The notes: a model not told the origin generated them from the letters alone. A stretch of DNA of 9,416 nt from Porphyromonadaceae bacterium (GCA_905372135.1 CAJPNS010000074.1:1-9416); one strand, 5' to 3'. Positions 1 to 7,350 are shown, counted from the first letter of the stretch. Numbers and translations are program-made.

Positions 1-613
1 AAAGCAGGCAGGACCTCTGCCCGAAAACAACCCGCGTCTACGCCTGCTGATGCAGACCGCCCGCAAAGAAAATATGCCAAAAGACAATGTCGAAAGAGCC
101 ATAAAGAAAGCAACCGACAAAGACTTCACCGATTACAAAGAGGTGAACTACGAAGGATACGCTCCTCACGGCATAGCAATATTTGTAGAGACTGCCACCG
201 ACAACACCACCCGCACAGTTGCCAATATACGTTCGTACTTCAACAAATTCGGAGGCTCGCTCGGTACGACAGGTAGTCTGGAATTCCTTTTCGAGCACAA
301 ATGTGTGTTCTATATCAAGCACAAAGACGGTATCGCCACAGAAGACCTCGAGCTTGAGCTCATCGATTACGGCGTAGACGAAGTAGTCGAAGACGAAGAC
401 GAAATAGTACTTTATGGCGAATTCACACAAAATGCCAACATACAAAAGTATCTGGAAGACAATGCTTTTGAGATAACAAAAGTAGAGTTTATCCGCATAC
501 CGAACGAGTTAAAACAGGTTACCACCGAACAAGCAGAGCAGATAAATAAGCTGATAGAGAAGATAGAAGAAGACGAAGACGTTCAGAACGTATTCCACAA
601 TATGGCGGAGTGA
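1..613 (+). CDS. yebC: YebC/TACO1-family translation factor, 5' truncated by window edge
   Basis: The reading frame is already open at base 2 and runs to TGA at 611-613, giving 203 visible residues. YebC proteins are usually about 230-250 residues, so roughly the first 35-40 lie outside the window. Recognition rests on the E-NPRLR stretch, then the NMPKDN-ERAIKKAT signature, Y-G-Y-A-P-H-G-I-A, the RTVANIRSYFNKFGG segment, and G-SLEFLFE. The ATG at base 50 lies inside the conserved first domain and is not the start. The family was long annotated as transcriptional regulators (PmpR-like). More recent work on YebC and mitochondrial TACO1 supports a ribosome-associated role in relieving stalls at proline-rich stretches. 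The C-terminal part is very acidic, with several Glu/Asp runs, which is common in the family. It is followed by a 67-base gap and then dapF. Confidence 0.95.
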   Translation, partial: KQAGPLPENNPRLRLLMQTARKENMPKDNVERAIKKATDKDFTDYKEVNYEGYAPHGIAIFVETATDNTTRTVANIRSYFNKFGGSLGTTGSLEFLFEHKCVFYIKHKDGIATEDLELELIDYGVDEVVEDEDEIVLYGEFTQNANIQKYLEDNAFEITKVEFIRIPNELKQVTTEQAEQINKLIEKIEEDEDVQNVFHNMAE

Positions 614-680
614 GCGACTCTCTAACCTATTTTGTCTGCTTGGCAACAGGACTGTACAATTAATTATATAGTAGCGTATT

Positions 681-1517
681 ATGAAGTTTGTAAAGATGCA
701 CGGTGCGGGCAACGACTACGTTTTTGTAGATTGTTTCAGGCAGCAGGTCGATAACCCCGAGAGGCTTGCTGTGGCTGTAAGCGACCGTCATTTCGGAATC
801 GGTTCCGACGGACTTGTACTCATAATGCCGTCTGACAAAGCCGATTGTCATATGCGTATGTTCAATGCCGACGGTTCGGAGGGAATGATGTGCGGCAATG
901 CTATCAGATGTGTGGGTAAATATTTTTTCGAAAATATAGACTCAACTAAAACAACTATCACAACAGAGACCGCAAGCGGTATCAAAAGACTAGAACTCAC
1001 CGTAGTTAAGGGAGCAGTAGAATGTGTCGGCGTCGATATGGGTAGAGCCGATTTCGCTGTGAAAAACGTGCCTTTCGTATGCGACGAAGATGAATTTGTC
1101 GCTTCCGAACTTAGGGCAGACAATCGTACGTTCAACGCTACGGTACTTTCTATGGGCAATCCTCATTGTGTCGTTTTTGTAGACGATGTAGACGCTTTCG
1201 ACGTAGAACACTACGGACGAGCAATAGAAAACAACCCGCTTTTCCCTGAACGAGTAAATGTAGAGTTTGTCGAAATAGTCGATAAAGACACAATAAAAAT
1301 GAGAGTATGGGAGCGAGGCAGCGGCTGTACATTGGCTTGCGGCACAGGAGCCTGTGCCTCGGTAGCGGCAGCTGCCAGAAATACGTTGTTGCCGATGGAT
1401 AAGGAGATATGTGTCCGACTGCTCGGCGGCGACCTGTGGGTAAAATGTGCATCGGATTACACTATGACAATGCGGGGTAATGCGGTAGAAGTATTCAGAG
1501 GAGACTACGAACTATAA
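681..1517 (+). CDS. dapF: diaminopimelate epimerase
   Basis: This enzyme converts LL-diaminopimelate to the meso form, the direct precursor of lysine and of the peptidoglycan cross-linking residue, in the cytoplasm. The 278 residues match the usual length. The N-terminus KMHGAGNDYVFVD is typical. The signature N-A-D-G-S-x4-C-G-N-A-x-R spans about residues 62-76 and contains catalytic Cys71. The second catalytic cysteine is Cys220 in L-A-C-G-T-G-A-C-A. The two halves of the protein carry one cysteine each, as expected for this PLP-independent two-base epimerase. Residue 216 in E-R-G-S-G-C-T-L is Cys, where many homologues have Glu or Ile; this position varies and is not catalytic. No Shine-Dalgarno sequence is seen before ATG 681. 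No other lysine-pathway gene is present nearby, and nfo follows after 14 bases. Confidence 0.97.
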   Translation: MKFVKMHGAGNDYVFVDCFRQQVDNPERLAVAVSDRHFGIGSDGLVLIMPSDKADCHMRMFNADGSEGMMCGNAIRCVGKYFFENIDSTKTTITTETASGIKRLELTVVKGAVECVGVDMGRADFAVKNVPFVCDEDEFVASELRADNRTFNATVLSMGNPHCVVFVDDVDAFDVEHYGRAIENNPLFPERVNVEFVEIVDKDTIKMRVWERGSGCTLACGTGACASVAAAARNTLLPMDKEICVRLLGGDLWVKCASDYTMTMRGNAVEVFRGDYEL

Positions 1518-1531
1518 AATCTTATCGGACA

Positions 1532-2374
1532 ATGAAATATATAGGAGCACACGTAAGTGCGAGCGGAGGAGTAGAGAACGCTCCCGTCAATGCTCAAAAC
1601 ATAGGAGCAACGGCTTTTGCCCTTTTTACCAAAAACCAACGACAATGGGTATCACCGCCGCTTACGGAAAAGAGCATAGAAAAATTTCGTGCAAACTGCG
1701 ACAAATACGGTTTTACCGACAGTCAGATACTGCCTCACGACAGCTATCTGATAAACCTCGGCTCGCCCGACGAAGAGGGACTTGCCAAATCACGTAGTGC
1801 ATTCACCGACGAGATGACACGCTGTGAACAGCTCGGACTAAGGTATCTCAACTTCCACCCCGGGGCACATCTGAATAAGATATCCGAGGACGAGTGTCTG
1901 AAGATTATCGCCGAATCTGTAAACATAGCTATAAGTAAGACAAAAAACGTAGTGGCGGTAATAGAAAACACTGCCGGACAAGGCTCTAACGTCGGCTATC
2001 GGTTCGAACACCTCGCAGGTATAATAGAGTTTATAGACGACAAAAGCAGAGTAGGCGTATGTATAGACACCTGCCACGCTTATGCCGGAGGTTACGACCT
2101 ACAGACACGCGAAGGGTACGACAAAACTTTCGAAGACTTCGAACTTATAGTAGGCTTCAAATACCTGTGCGGTATGCATCTGAACGACGCTAAGAAAGGC
2201 TTAGGCTCACGCGTCGACAGGCACGACTCGCTCGGAGCAGGTCTGCTGGGAGTCGATACTTTCAGGTGGATAATGCAAGACTCTCGTTTCGACAACATAC
2301 CTCTGATACTCGAAACACCCGACGAAACACTCTGGGCACAAGAGATAGAGATGTTGAAAAACTTTGCAAAATAG
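1532..2374 (+). CDS. nfo: endonuclease IV (deoxyribonuclease IV, AP endonuclease)
   Basis: This enzyme cuts DNA 5' of abasic sites in base excision repair and also removes blocked 3' ends. It is a TIM-barrel enzyme with three zinc ions. The 280 residues are the expected length. All nine zinc ligands known from the E. coli enzyme are present at the same numbering: His69, His109, Glu145, Asp179, His182, His216, Asp229, His231 and Glu261. They sit in the motifs N-F-H-P-G, I-E-N-T-A-G-Q-G, C-I-D-T-C-H, H-L-N-D-A-K, R-V-D-R-H and L-E-T-P. The start MKYIGAHVSASGG is the usual N-terminus. The gene lies 14 bases after dapF and is probably co-transcribed with it. The functional link may be only positional. 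Confidence 0.98.
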   Translation: MKYIGAHVSASGGVENAPVNAQNIGATAFALFTKNQRQWVSPPLTEKSIEKFRANCDKYGFTDSQILPHDSYLINLGSPDEEGLAKSRSAFTDEMTRCEQLGLRYLNFHPGAHLNKISEDECLKIIAESVNIAISKTKNVVAVIENTAGQGSNVGYRFEHLAGIIEFIDDKSRVGVCIDTCHAYAGGYDLQTREGYDKTFEDFELIVGFKYLCGMHLNDAKKGLGSRVDRHDSLGAGLLGVDTFRWIMQDSRFDNIPLILETPDETLWAQEIEMLKNFAK

Positions 2375-2404
2375 ATTAGCAAAAAAATATTTAATCGAAT
2401 AAAA

Positions 2405-2830
2405 ATGCAAAACAAAGACAAACAAACGCTTCTCGACGAACGATATATGCGTATGGCACGTATCTGGGCAGAAAACTCGTACTGCCTGCGGCGTAAGGTA
2501 GGAGCCCTACTCGTCAAAGATAAGATGATAATATCCGACGGGTACAACGGCACCCCTTCGGGTTTCGAGAACTGCTGCGAAGACGAGCATAACAACTCCA
2601 AGCCATACGTGCTGCATGCCGAAGCAAATGCCATTTCTAAGGTAGCACGCTCCAACAACTCGAGCGACGGAGCGACGCTCTACGTCACGGCATCTCCGTG
2701 TATGGAGTGTGCCAAGCTGATTATTCAGGCAGGTATACGGCGGGTGGTCTACGGCGAGGAATATCGTATCGCCGACGGACTGGAGCTGATGAGGCGTGCC
2801 GATATCGAAATCGTTTTTTGTGAGGTTTAG
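2405..2830 (+). CDS. deoxycytidylate (dCMP) deaminase, ComEB-type
   Basis: This zinc enzyme deaminates dCMP to dUMP and so supplies thymidylate synthase. The 141-residue protein has the cytidine/deoxycytidylate deaminase zinc signature: H-A-E at 71-73, with His71 as zinc ligand and Glu73 as proton shuttle, and P-C-M-E-C at 98-102, with Cys99 and Cys102 as ligands. The N-terminal W-A-E-N-S-Y-C-x-R-R-K-V-G-A and G-Y-N-G-T-P-S-G-F segments are typical of dCMP deaminases rather than tRNA adenosine deaminases or free-nucleoside cytidine deaminases. Its length fits bacterial dCMP deaminases (ComEB in Gram-positives). A 30-base AT-rich gap separates it from nfo, and the A-rich leader before the ATG is typical of Bacteroidota. 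It is followed 44 bases later by the S41 protease. Confidence is high for the family and slightly lower for the exact substrate. Confidence 0.93.
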   Translation: MQNKDKQTLLDERYMRMARIWAENSYCLRRKVGALLVKDKMIISDGYNGTPSGFENCCEDEHNNSKPYVLHAEANAISKVARSNNSSDGATLYVTASPCMECAKLIIQAGIRRVVYGEEYRIADGLELMRRADIEIVFCEV

Positions 2831-2874
2831 ATAGTCCGAAAAGTATTTTTCAGAATAAAAAAAGAAAGTAAAAA

Positions 2875-4482
2875 ATGAAAAAGGTATTCATTCCATTTAT
2901 GGTAGCGCTGTGTATCGCCTTGGGGATAGTAATCGGTAACTTCTACTCCAAACTGAAGACACAGAAACAACTATCGCTGCCATTCGACAGAATAGTAAAG
3001 ACCAACGACAAGATTTCCGATGTATTGGATATTATAGAGGAATTCTATGTGGATACTATCGTCAGAGACAGCCTTGTAGAACAGGTCATACCTGAGATAA
3101 TATCGCAGCTCGACCCTCATTCGTCGTATATACCTGCAAAAGACTTGCAGATGGTAAACGAAGAGTTGTCGGGTAGTTTCTTCGGTATCGGCGTGCAATT
3201 CAATCTGCAAAACGATACTATTTACGTTATCAACGTCATTTCGGGAGGACCTTCGGAGAAGGTAGGCATAATGGCGGGCGACAGGATTGTACGTGTAAAC
3301 GATTCTGTGTTTGTGGGTAAAAAGGTAACTAACGAAAAGGTGATAAGCACACTCAGAGGCGATAAGGGCACGAAGATAAAACTCGGCATCGTTCGTCGCG
3401 GCTCGAAGGAGATCACCAATTACGTAGTAACACGGGGCGAAGTGCCCGTGAGCAGCATCGACATAGGTTATATGATTGCACCGAAGATTGGCTATATATC
3501 CGTTAACAAATTCGGGGAGACGACCTACAAAGAGTTCCTCAACGCTCTGACAAATGTCAAACAGCAGGGGGCAAAGTCCGTTATCGTAGACCTCAGAGGT
3601 AATGCAGGCGGATATCTGGGTGCTGCCGTGGAGATGCTCAACGAGTTTCTGAAAAAAGACGACCTAATAGTATATATGCAGGGGGCGCACCAGAAGCGTG
3701 TCGATAGCTATGCCGACGGTACTGGCTCGTTTCAGAATATGAAGATGGCTGTCATCATCGATGAGTTTTCGGGGTCGGCATCGGAGATATTCGCCGGAGC
3801 CATACAAGACAACGACCGCGGCACTATCATCGGGCGTCGTTCGTTCGGCAAAGGACTGGTACAGAAACCTATACGCCTGAGAGACGAATCCGAGATACGA
3901 CTTACGGTAGCCAAGTACTACACGCCTTCGGGCAGATGTATTCAGAAGCCATATTCGAAGGGTAATATAGTCGATTACGAAATGGATTTGATAAACAGAT
4001 TCAATCACGGCGAGTTCTATTCTCGCGACAGCATCAAAGAAAACACGACTGAGGTATATCATACCAAAGGCGGTCGGGTCGTCTATGGCGGTGGCGGCAT
4101 TATGCCGGATATCTTCGTACCCTCCGATACGGTCGGCTCTACCAAGTATTTCACAGAGATAGTAAACAAGGGATTGACCTACAAGTTTGCCCTCAACTAT
4201 ACGGACAACAACCGTTCGAAACTCAAAAAGTTTAAGTCGTCGGCGGAATTACAAGAATTTCTCGAAAAGCAAGACCTGTTTGCCAAAATGATGCTATATG
4301 CAAAAAAGAGCGGTGTGATTTGCAGCAAAGAGGAGAAAGACAAGTCCAAGCCCCTAATAGAGCGTCAGGTTATAGCCTATATCGAACGTAATATCCTGAA
4401 CGAAAAAGGCTTCTATCCATACATCAACCAGACGGACAAATGTGTACGGAAAGCTTTGGAGATATTCAACACTCAGAAGTAG
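2875..4482 (+). CDS. S41-family C-terminal processing protease with PDZ domain (CtpA/Prc-like)
   Basis: This is a serine protease of the C-terminal processing (Tsp/Prc/CtpA) family, acting in the periplasm on protein C-termini. The layout over 535 residues is as follows. A basic start and a hydrophobic segment (about 5-22) could be a signal anchor or signal peptide; no clear cleavage site is seen. A helical region (about 36-85) includes Q-L-D-P-H-S-S-Y. A PDZ domain (about 95-180) contains G-S-F-F-G-I-G-V and G-D-R-I-V-R-V-N. The S41 catalytic core runs from about 205 to 360. The catalytic pair is visible: Ser301 in F-S-G-S-A-S-E and Lys326 in S-F-G-K-G-L-V-Q, with Gln330. D-L-R-G-N-A-G-G-Y-L (239-248) is the usual core strand. 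The last ~120 residues form a tail I cannot assign. The leader is purine-rich (AAAGAAAG). The degradation target cannot be inferred from context. Confidence 0.94.
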   Translation: MKKVFIPFMVALCIALGIVIGNFYSKLKTQKQLSLPFDRIVKTNDKISDVLDIIEEFYVDTIVRDSLVEQVIPEIISQLDPHSSYIPAKDLQMVNEELSGSFFGIGVQFNLQNDTIYVINVISGGPSEKVGIMAGDRIVRVNDSVFVGKKVTNEKVISTLRGDKGTKIKLGIVRRGSKEITNYVVTRGEVPVSSIDIGYMIAPKIGYISVNKFGETTYKEFLNALTNVKQQGAKSVIVDLRGNAGGYLGAAVEMLNEFLKKDDLIVYMQGAHQKRVDSYADGTGSFQNMKMAVIIDEFSGSASEIFAGAIQDNDRGTIIGRRSFGKGLVQKPIRLRDESEIRLTVAKYYTPSGRCIQKPYSKGNIVDYEMDLINRFNHGEFYSRDSIKENTTEVYHTKGGRVVYGGGGIMPDIFVPSDTVGSTKYFTEIVNKGLTYKFALNYTDNNRSKLKKFKSSAELQEFLEKQDLFAKMMLYAKKSGVICSKEEKDKSKPLIERQVIAYIERNILNEKGFYPYINQTDKCVRKALEIFNTQK

Positions 4483-4518
4483 TGTATATACAATCGTCTC
4501 ATTGTCTGAAAGGAATAT

Positions 4519-5055
4519 ATGTGGCTCGAAAAAAAAATATTTTCCCTTCTCGGCTGGAGAGCCGATATAAAAATAGAATTACCCGATAAGTGTGTGGCTT
4601 GTATAGCTCCACACACATCGAACTGGGATTTTTTCTATTGTGTCCTCTTCAAAGAGGCTTACCGTATAAAGGTAAATTTTCTGATAAAAGAGGAGTGGAC
4701 TAAGTCCGTAATAGGCGGTCTGATACGAAGATTGGGAGGCATCGGCATACGACGCGACAAATCGTATTCATCTACCGACACATACGCCAAGACGTTCGAC
4801 GACAACGAAATACTAAGGATAGCTATCACACCCGAAGGCACGCGCAAAGGCAATAAAGATTGGAAACAAGGTTTTTACTATATTGCCCTTAAAGCGGGTG
4901 TACCTATCGTCTTGGTAAGCCTCGACTACAAAGAAAAACGTATCTCGATAGACCGTATTATCGTTCCTAACGGCGATATCGACACTCAAATGGCAGAGAT
5001 AAAGGCTTATTACAAGGGAGTTACCGCTAAGTATCCCGATAAGTTTGTATTGTAA
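4519..5055 (+). CDS. short PlsC-like glycerolipid acyltransferase
   Basis: This is a member of the PlsC/LPLAT acyltransferase superfamily, which moves acyl groups onto lysophosphatidate or related lipids at the inner membrane. In its 178 residues the catalytic H-x4-D box is A-P-H-T-S-N-W-D (His32, Asp37), and the phosphate-binding block is P-E-G-T-R (105-109). The block L-G-G-I-G-I-R-R-D (72-80) matches the conserved segment between them. There is no obvious N-terminal membrane helix. The protein is shorter than classical PlsC (about 240 residues), but I recall Bacteroidota homologues of about 180 residues with the same K-K-G-F-Y-Y-I-A-L-K-A and S-L-D-Y-K-E-K blocks, so I do not regard it as truncated. 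A good AGGAA Shine-Dalgarno-like sequence lies just before the start. The acceptor lipid cannot be told; it could be lysophosphatidate or an aminolipid. Confidence 0.87.
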   Translation: MWLEKKIFSLLGWRADIKIELPDKCVACIAPHTSNWDFFYCVLFKEAYRIKVNFLIKEEWTKSVIGGLIRRLGGIGIRRDKSYSSTDTYAKTFDDNEILRIAITPEGTRKGNKDWKQGFYYIALKAGVPIVLVSLDYKEKRISIDRIIVPNGDIDTQMAEIKAYYKGVTAKYPDKFVL

Positions 5056-5072
5056 GACTAGGACAAATACAT

Positions 5073-5098
5073 GATGGTGTGTCAAAACCGACACAATC
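5073..5098 (+). terminator. possible hairpin terminator after the acyltransferase gene
   Basis: An inverted repeat starts 17 bases after the acyltransferase stop. Six base pairs (TGTGTC with GACACA) enclose a 6-base loop, and three more pairs (GAT with ATC) lie beyond a 2-base bulge. The position, between two transcription units and before the promoter at 5200, suits a terminator. There is no clear run of T after the stem, so an intrinsic terminator is not proven. It could equally be a 3'-end stabilising hairpin. Confidence 0.3.
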
Positions 5099-5177
5099 GC
5101 AGTTTAGTATTACGTCCAAGTTCAAACCAAACGATAAAGTATCTCGTTATCACAAACAAAAGTTTATCGTATATAGC

Positions 5178-5214
5178 TTACCAATAGAATTAAAAACATT
5201 AACTTTGTAGGCAA
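5178..5214 (+). promoter_or_regulatory. Bacteroidetes-type sigma-ABfr promoter for the radical SAM-glycosyltransferase-recO unit
   Basis: Bases 5200-5207 read TAACTTTG, an exact match to the Bacteroidetes -7 consensus TAnnTTTG. The -33 region about 20 bases upstream (TTA near 5178-5180) is only a weak match to TTTG. A transcription start would fall near 5214, leaving a leader of about 30 bases before ATG 5246. This is the only strong promoter match I noticed in the window, and it sits in the largest intergenic gap. Confidence 0.65.
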
Positions 5215-5245
5215 TATAGATAATACAGATATCCAACAAAAGATT

Positions 5246-6010
5246 ATGTTGTTCAATAAGATAATATTCGGTCCGGTCAAAAGCAGACGTTTGGGTACAT
5301 CGCTCGGAGTCAATCTATTACCCGACGATAGCAAACTATGCAATTTCAACTGCATATACTGCGAATGCGGATTCAATTTTACCAAGCCCCATTCTCATCT
5401 TCCTAAACGGGAAGAGGTAAAAGAGGCGTTAAGAGCCAAGTTACAGGAATATGCAGATAAAAACGAGCATATCGATACTATCACTTTCGCAGGTAACGGC
5501 GAACCGACATTACACCCGCAATTTGCCGAAATTATCGACGATGTGGTCGAATTGCGGAACGCCATTTGCCCCGCCACTAAGATATCGGTACTATCGAATG
5601 CCACATTTGCACATAAACCACAGATATTCGCGGCACTACACAAAGTAGACAATAATATCCTCAAACTCGACTCGGGCATAGAATCGTCGATAAAGATTAT
5701 CAACCAGCCGACAGGCAATTTCAGTCTTAAAGATACGGTCGAAAATCTGAAAAAATTCAGAGGCAACCTGGTACTGCAAACTCTATTTTTCTCAGGCAAT
5801 TACAAGGGGGTAACGATAGACAATACCACCGACGAAGAGGTATCGGCGTGGTTGAAGTTGGTCGAAGATATCACTCCCAAGAGTGTAATGATATATACTC
5901 TCGACCGCCCCACTCCTGCCGAAAATCTCCATAAAGCAGACCCCAAGCGACTTGCAGAAATAGCTGCAAAGGTAGAAGCTCTCGGTATAAAAACACAGAT
6001 AAATGGCTAA
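5246..6010 (+). CDS. Tyw1-like radical SAM protein (COG0731-type), function unknown
   Basis: This is a radical SAM enzyme that binds a [4Fe-4S] cluster through C-x3-C-x2-C at Cys32, Cys36 and Cys39 (L-C-N-F-N-C-I-Y-C-E-C-G). A fourth cysteine, Cys41, follows at once. The N-terminus F-G-P-V-K-S-R-R-L-G-x-S-L-G-V-N-L-L-P is characteristic of the COG0731 group, distantly related to the wyosine-tRNA enzyme Tyw1. The motif F-A-G-N-G-E-P-T (81-88) corresponds to the SAM-binding GGE motif. The protein has 254 residues with no SPASM or other auxiliary-cluster domain. Bacteria do not make wyosine, so the tRNA role of Tyw1 should not be transferred; the substrate of bacterial members is not known to me. 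It heads a likely operon behind the 5200 promoter. Its last 8 bases overlap the next gene, which suggests translational coupling. Confidence 0.88.
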   Translation: MLFNKIIFGPVKSRRLGTSLGVNLLPDDSKLCNFNCIYCECGFNFTKPHSHLPKREEVKEALRAKLQEYADKNEHIDTITFAGNGEPTLHPQFAEIIDDVVELRNAICPATKISVLSNATFAHKPQIFAALHKVDNNILKLDSGIESSIKIINQPTGNFSLKDTVENLKKFRGNLVLQTLFFSGNYKGVTIDNTTDEEVSAWLKLVEDITPKSVMIYTLDRPTPAENLHKADPKRLAEIAAKVEALGIKTQING

Positions 6011-6617
6011 GAACGCTTTACAGTACAGAATAGATGCCATCGAAGGCAGACGTGTGCTCATAGCTCCGCTAAATTGGGGTATAGGACATGCTACTCGCTG
6101 TATTCCTATCATCAAACGACTGCTCGAGGCGGGCAAAGAGGTGATTGTAGCTGCCGACGGATACCCTTTGTTGTTGTTGCAAAAGACGTTTCCGCAATTG
6201 CTATGCATCGAATTCAAATGGGTCGATATACACTACAGCAAGGCAAATTCGCAAGTGTTACCGATAATGTGGCAGATACCGAAGTTTACGTTCGCAATAT
6301 TAAGAGAGCACAACATGCTGAAACACATAGTAAATGCCTATGGAATCGACACTATCATATCCGACAATCGTTTCGGACTATGGCACAAAAAAGTAAAAAG
6401 CATTTATATCACTCATCAGATAGGTGTAATAGTAAACTCTAAAAACAAAGCACTCAACTATTTGGCATACCTTCTACACAAAAAAATCATCAATCGGTAC
6501 GATGAGTGCTGGATACCCGATTTCGAAGGTACCGACAACTTATCGGGCGATTTGTCGCACAAATACCCATTGCCCGAAAACGCATACTTTGTCGGTATCC
6601 TATCGCGGTTTCAGTAA
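6003..6617 (+). CDS. GT-B fold glycosyltransferase (MurG-like), N-terminal half only; apparent C-terminal truncation
   Basis: The 204 residues match the N-terminal Rossmann domain of a GT-B glycosyltransferase resembling MurG and other GT28-like proteins. A-P-L-N-W-G-I-G-H-A-T-R (21-32) carries the glycine-rich G-x-G-H acceptor-side loop. I-S-D-N-R-F-G-L-W (119-127), Y-I-T-H-Q (135-139), E-C-W-I-P-D (168-173) and L-S-H-K-Y-P-L-P (184-191) are blocks I recall from Bacteroidales homologues of about 350-380 residues. The protein ends at V-G-I-L-S-R-F-Q, where the linker to the second domain should start. The domain that binds the nucleotide sugar, with its glycine- and glutamate-containing motif, is missing. 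It is not found in another frame, because recO begins 5 bases later. The gene may therefore be inactive, a deletion product, or require a partner. The start at 6003 overlaps the preceding stop; no in-frame alternative ATG fits better. Confidence 0.75.
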   Translation: MAKNALQYRIDAIEGRRVLIAPLNWGIGHATRCIPIIKRLLEAGKEVIVAADGYPLLLLQKTFPQLLCIEFKWVDIHYSKANSQVLPIMWQIPKFTFAILREHNMLKHIVNAYGIDTIISDNRFGLWHKKVKSIYITHQIGVIVNSKNKALNYLAYLLHKKIINRYDECWIPDFEGTDNLSGDLSHKYPLPENAYFVGILSRFQ

Positions 6618-6622
6618 CGGCT

Positions 6623-7333
6623 ATGCTCTCAAACACCAAAGCAATCGTCTTAAAGACAATACCTTACTCCGACAGCAAAAGGATAGTCGCTCTCTATACC
6701 CGACAAGAAGGACGACTCTCGGCTGTGTTGCAGATAGGAAGTAAACGCGGTAATTTATCGTTGCTGGAGCCATTTTCGGTAGTAGACCTCACAATAAAAA
6801 AAGGCAAAAGCACTCTATACTATATCAATAGTATACAAAGGCACTTGATATTCAACGATATTGCGTCTGATATACGGAAACGTCTGGTAGCCGTATTTAT
6901 GGCAGACGTAGTATATCACACTGTGAAAGAAGAATTTACAGACGATACCTTATACGATTTTCTCGAAAATAGTATCGCGTTGTTAAATGAATCGAGAGAC
7001 GAGGTCTTTAAGTTCATAACCATCTTTTTACTCGAATACGGGCGAATATTAGGGTTCTACCCAAATATAAACACCTACACCGAGCACTCCCTTTTCGATA
7101 TGAAGAGTGGTGTATTTTGTCGGATACCTCCTCTGCATAAGCACTTTATCGAAGAAGACGACACGGCAGATTTCGTCCGTCTGTTGGAAGCGCGATACTC
7201 CAACCCGTCGGAAATAGAATATTCGCAACAACAGACAAACCGCTTATTAGATATCGTATTAGAGTTTTTGGAATTGCATATATCTGATTTTAAGCACATA
7301 AAATCACTCGATATACTAAGGCAAATTATTTGA
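6623..7333 (+). CDS. recO: DNA repair protein RecO
   Basis: RecO helps load RecA onto SSB-coated single-stranded DNA in the RecFOR/RecOR pathway and anneals complementary strands. The 236 residues fit the family. The N-terminal OB-fold (about 1-80) starts with K-A-I-V-L-K-T-I-P-Y-S-D-S-K-R-I-V and continues Y-T-R-Q-E-G-R-L-S. The C-terminal helical domain includes the L-x-x-Y-G-R-I-L-G-F-Y-P-N block (137-148) and ends in S-L-D-I-L-R-Q-I-I. These features resemble Bacteroides RecO as I know it. Only one cysteine is present (Cys166), so the zinc finger found in some RecO proteins is absent, as I would expect for this phylum. The frame is open further upstream to an ATG at 6506, but those 39 residues overlap the glycosyltransferase and do not look like RecO, so 6623 is chosen. 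The gene converges with the minus-strand radical SAM gene, with only 17 bases between their ends. Confidence 0.92.
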   Translation: MLSNTKAIVLKTIPYSDSKRIVALYTRQEGRLSAVLQIGSKRGNLSLLEPFSVVDLTIKKGKSTLYYINSIQRHLIFNDIASDIRKRLVAVFMADVVYHTVKEEFTDDTLYDFLENSIALLNESRDEVFKFITIFLLEYGRILGFYPNINTYTEHSLFDMKSGVFCRIPPLHKHFIEEDDTADFVRLLEARYSNPSEIEYSQQQTNRLLDIVLEFLELHISDFKHIKSLDILRQII

Positions 7334-7350
7334 TACGAAAACAGTATCTA

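Noticed and set aside
541..600. GAAGA-rich stretch at the end of yebC as a tandem repeat
   Set aside because: It encodes the acidic Glu/Asp-rich tail usual for this family and has no exact repeat unit.
50..613. yebC starting at the ATG at base 50
   Set aside because: The frame is open upstream to base 2, and those residues (E-N-N-P-R-L-R) belong to the conserved YebC core, so the true start lies outside the window.
2092..2658. 188-residue minus-strand reading frame across nfo and the dCMP deaminase gene
   Set aside because: It lies antisense to two genes with intact catalytic motifs, has low-complexity Ser/Arg/Leu-rich content and no recognisable domain.
2844..2851. TATTTTTC as a -7 promoter element for the S41 protease gene
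   Set aside because: It differs from TAnnTTTG at the conserved final G and has no well-spaced -33 element; too weak to annotate.
4490..4505. ACAAT/ATTGT inverted repeat between the protease and acyltransferase genes
   Set aside because: Five AT-rich base pairs with no T-run, between genes that are probably co-transcribed; not convincing as a terminator.
4519..5055. Acyltransferase as a truncated PlsC
   Set aside because: Both catalytic blocks and a complete C-terminus are present, and I recall homologues of about 180 residues in Bacteroidota, so the short length looks normal.
6506..7333. Longer RecO with 39 extra N-terminal residues
   Set aside because: The extra part overlaps the glycosyltransferase in another frame, is Arg-rich and unlike RecO; the normal RecO N-terminus starts at 6623.
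7332..7348. GATAC/GTATC inverted repeat between the convergent recO and radical SAM gene ends, as a bidirectional terminator
   Set aside because: The stem is only 5 base pairs with a 7-base loop, low GC and no T-run; it overlaps the recO stop and may be chance.
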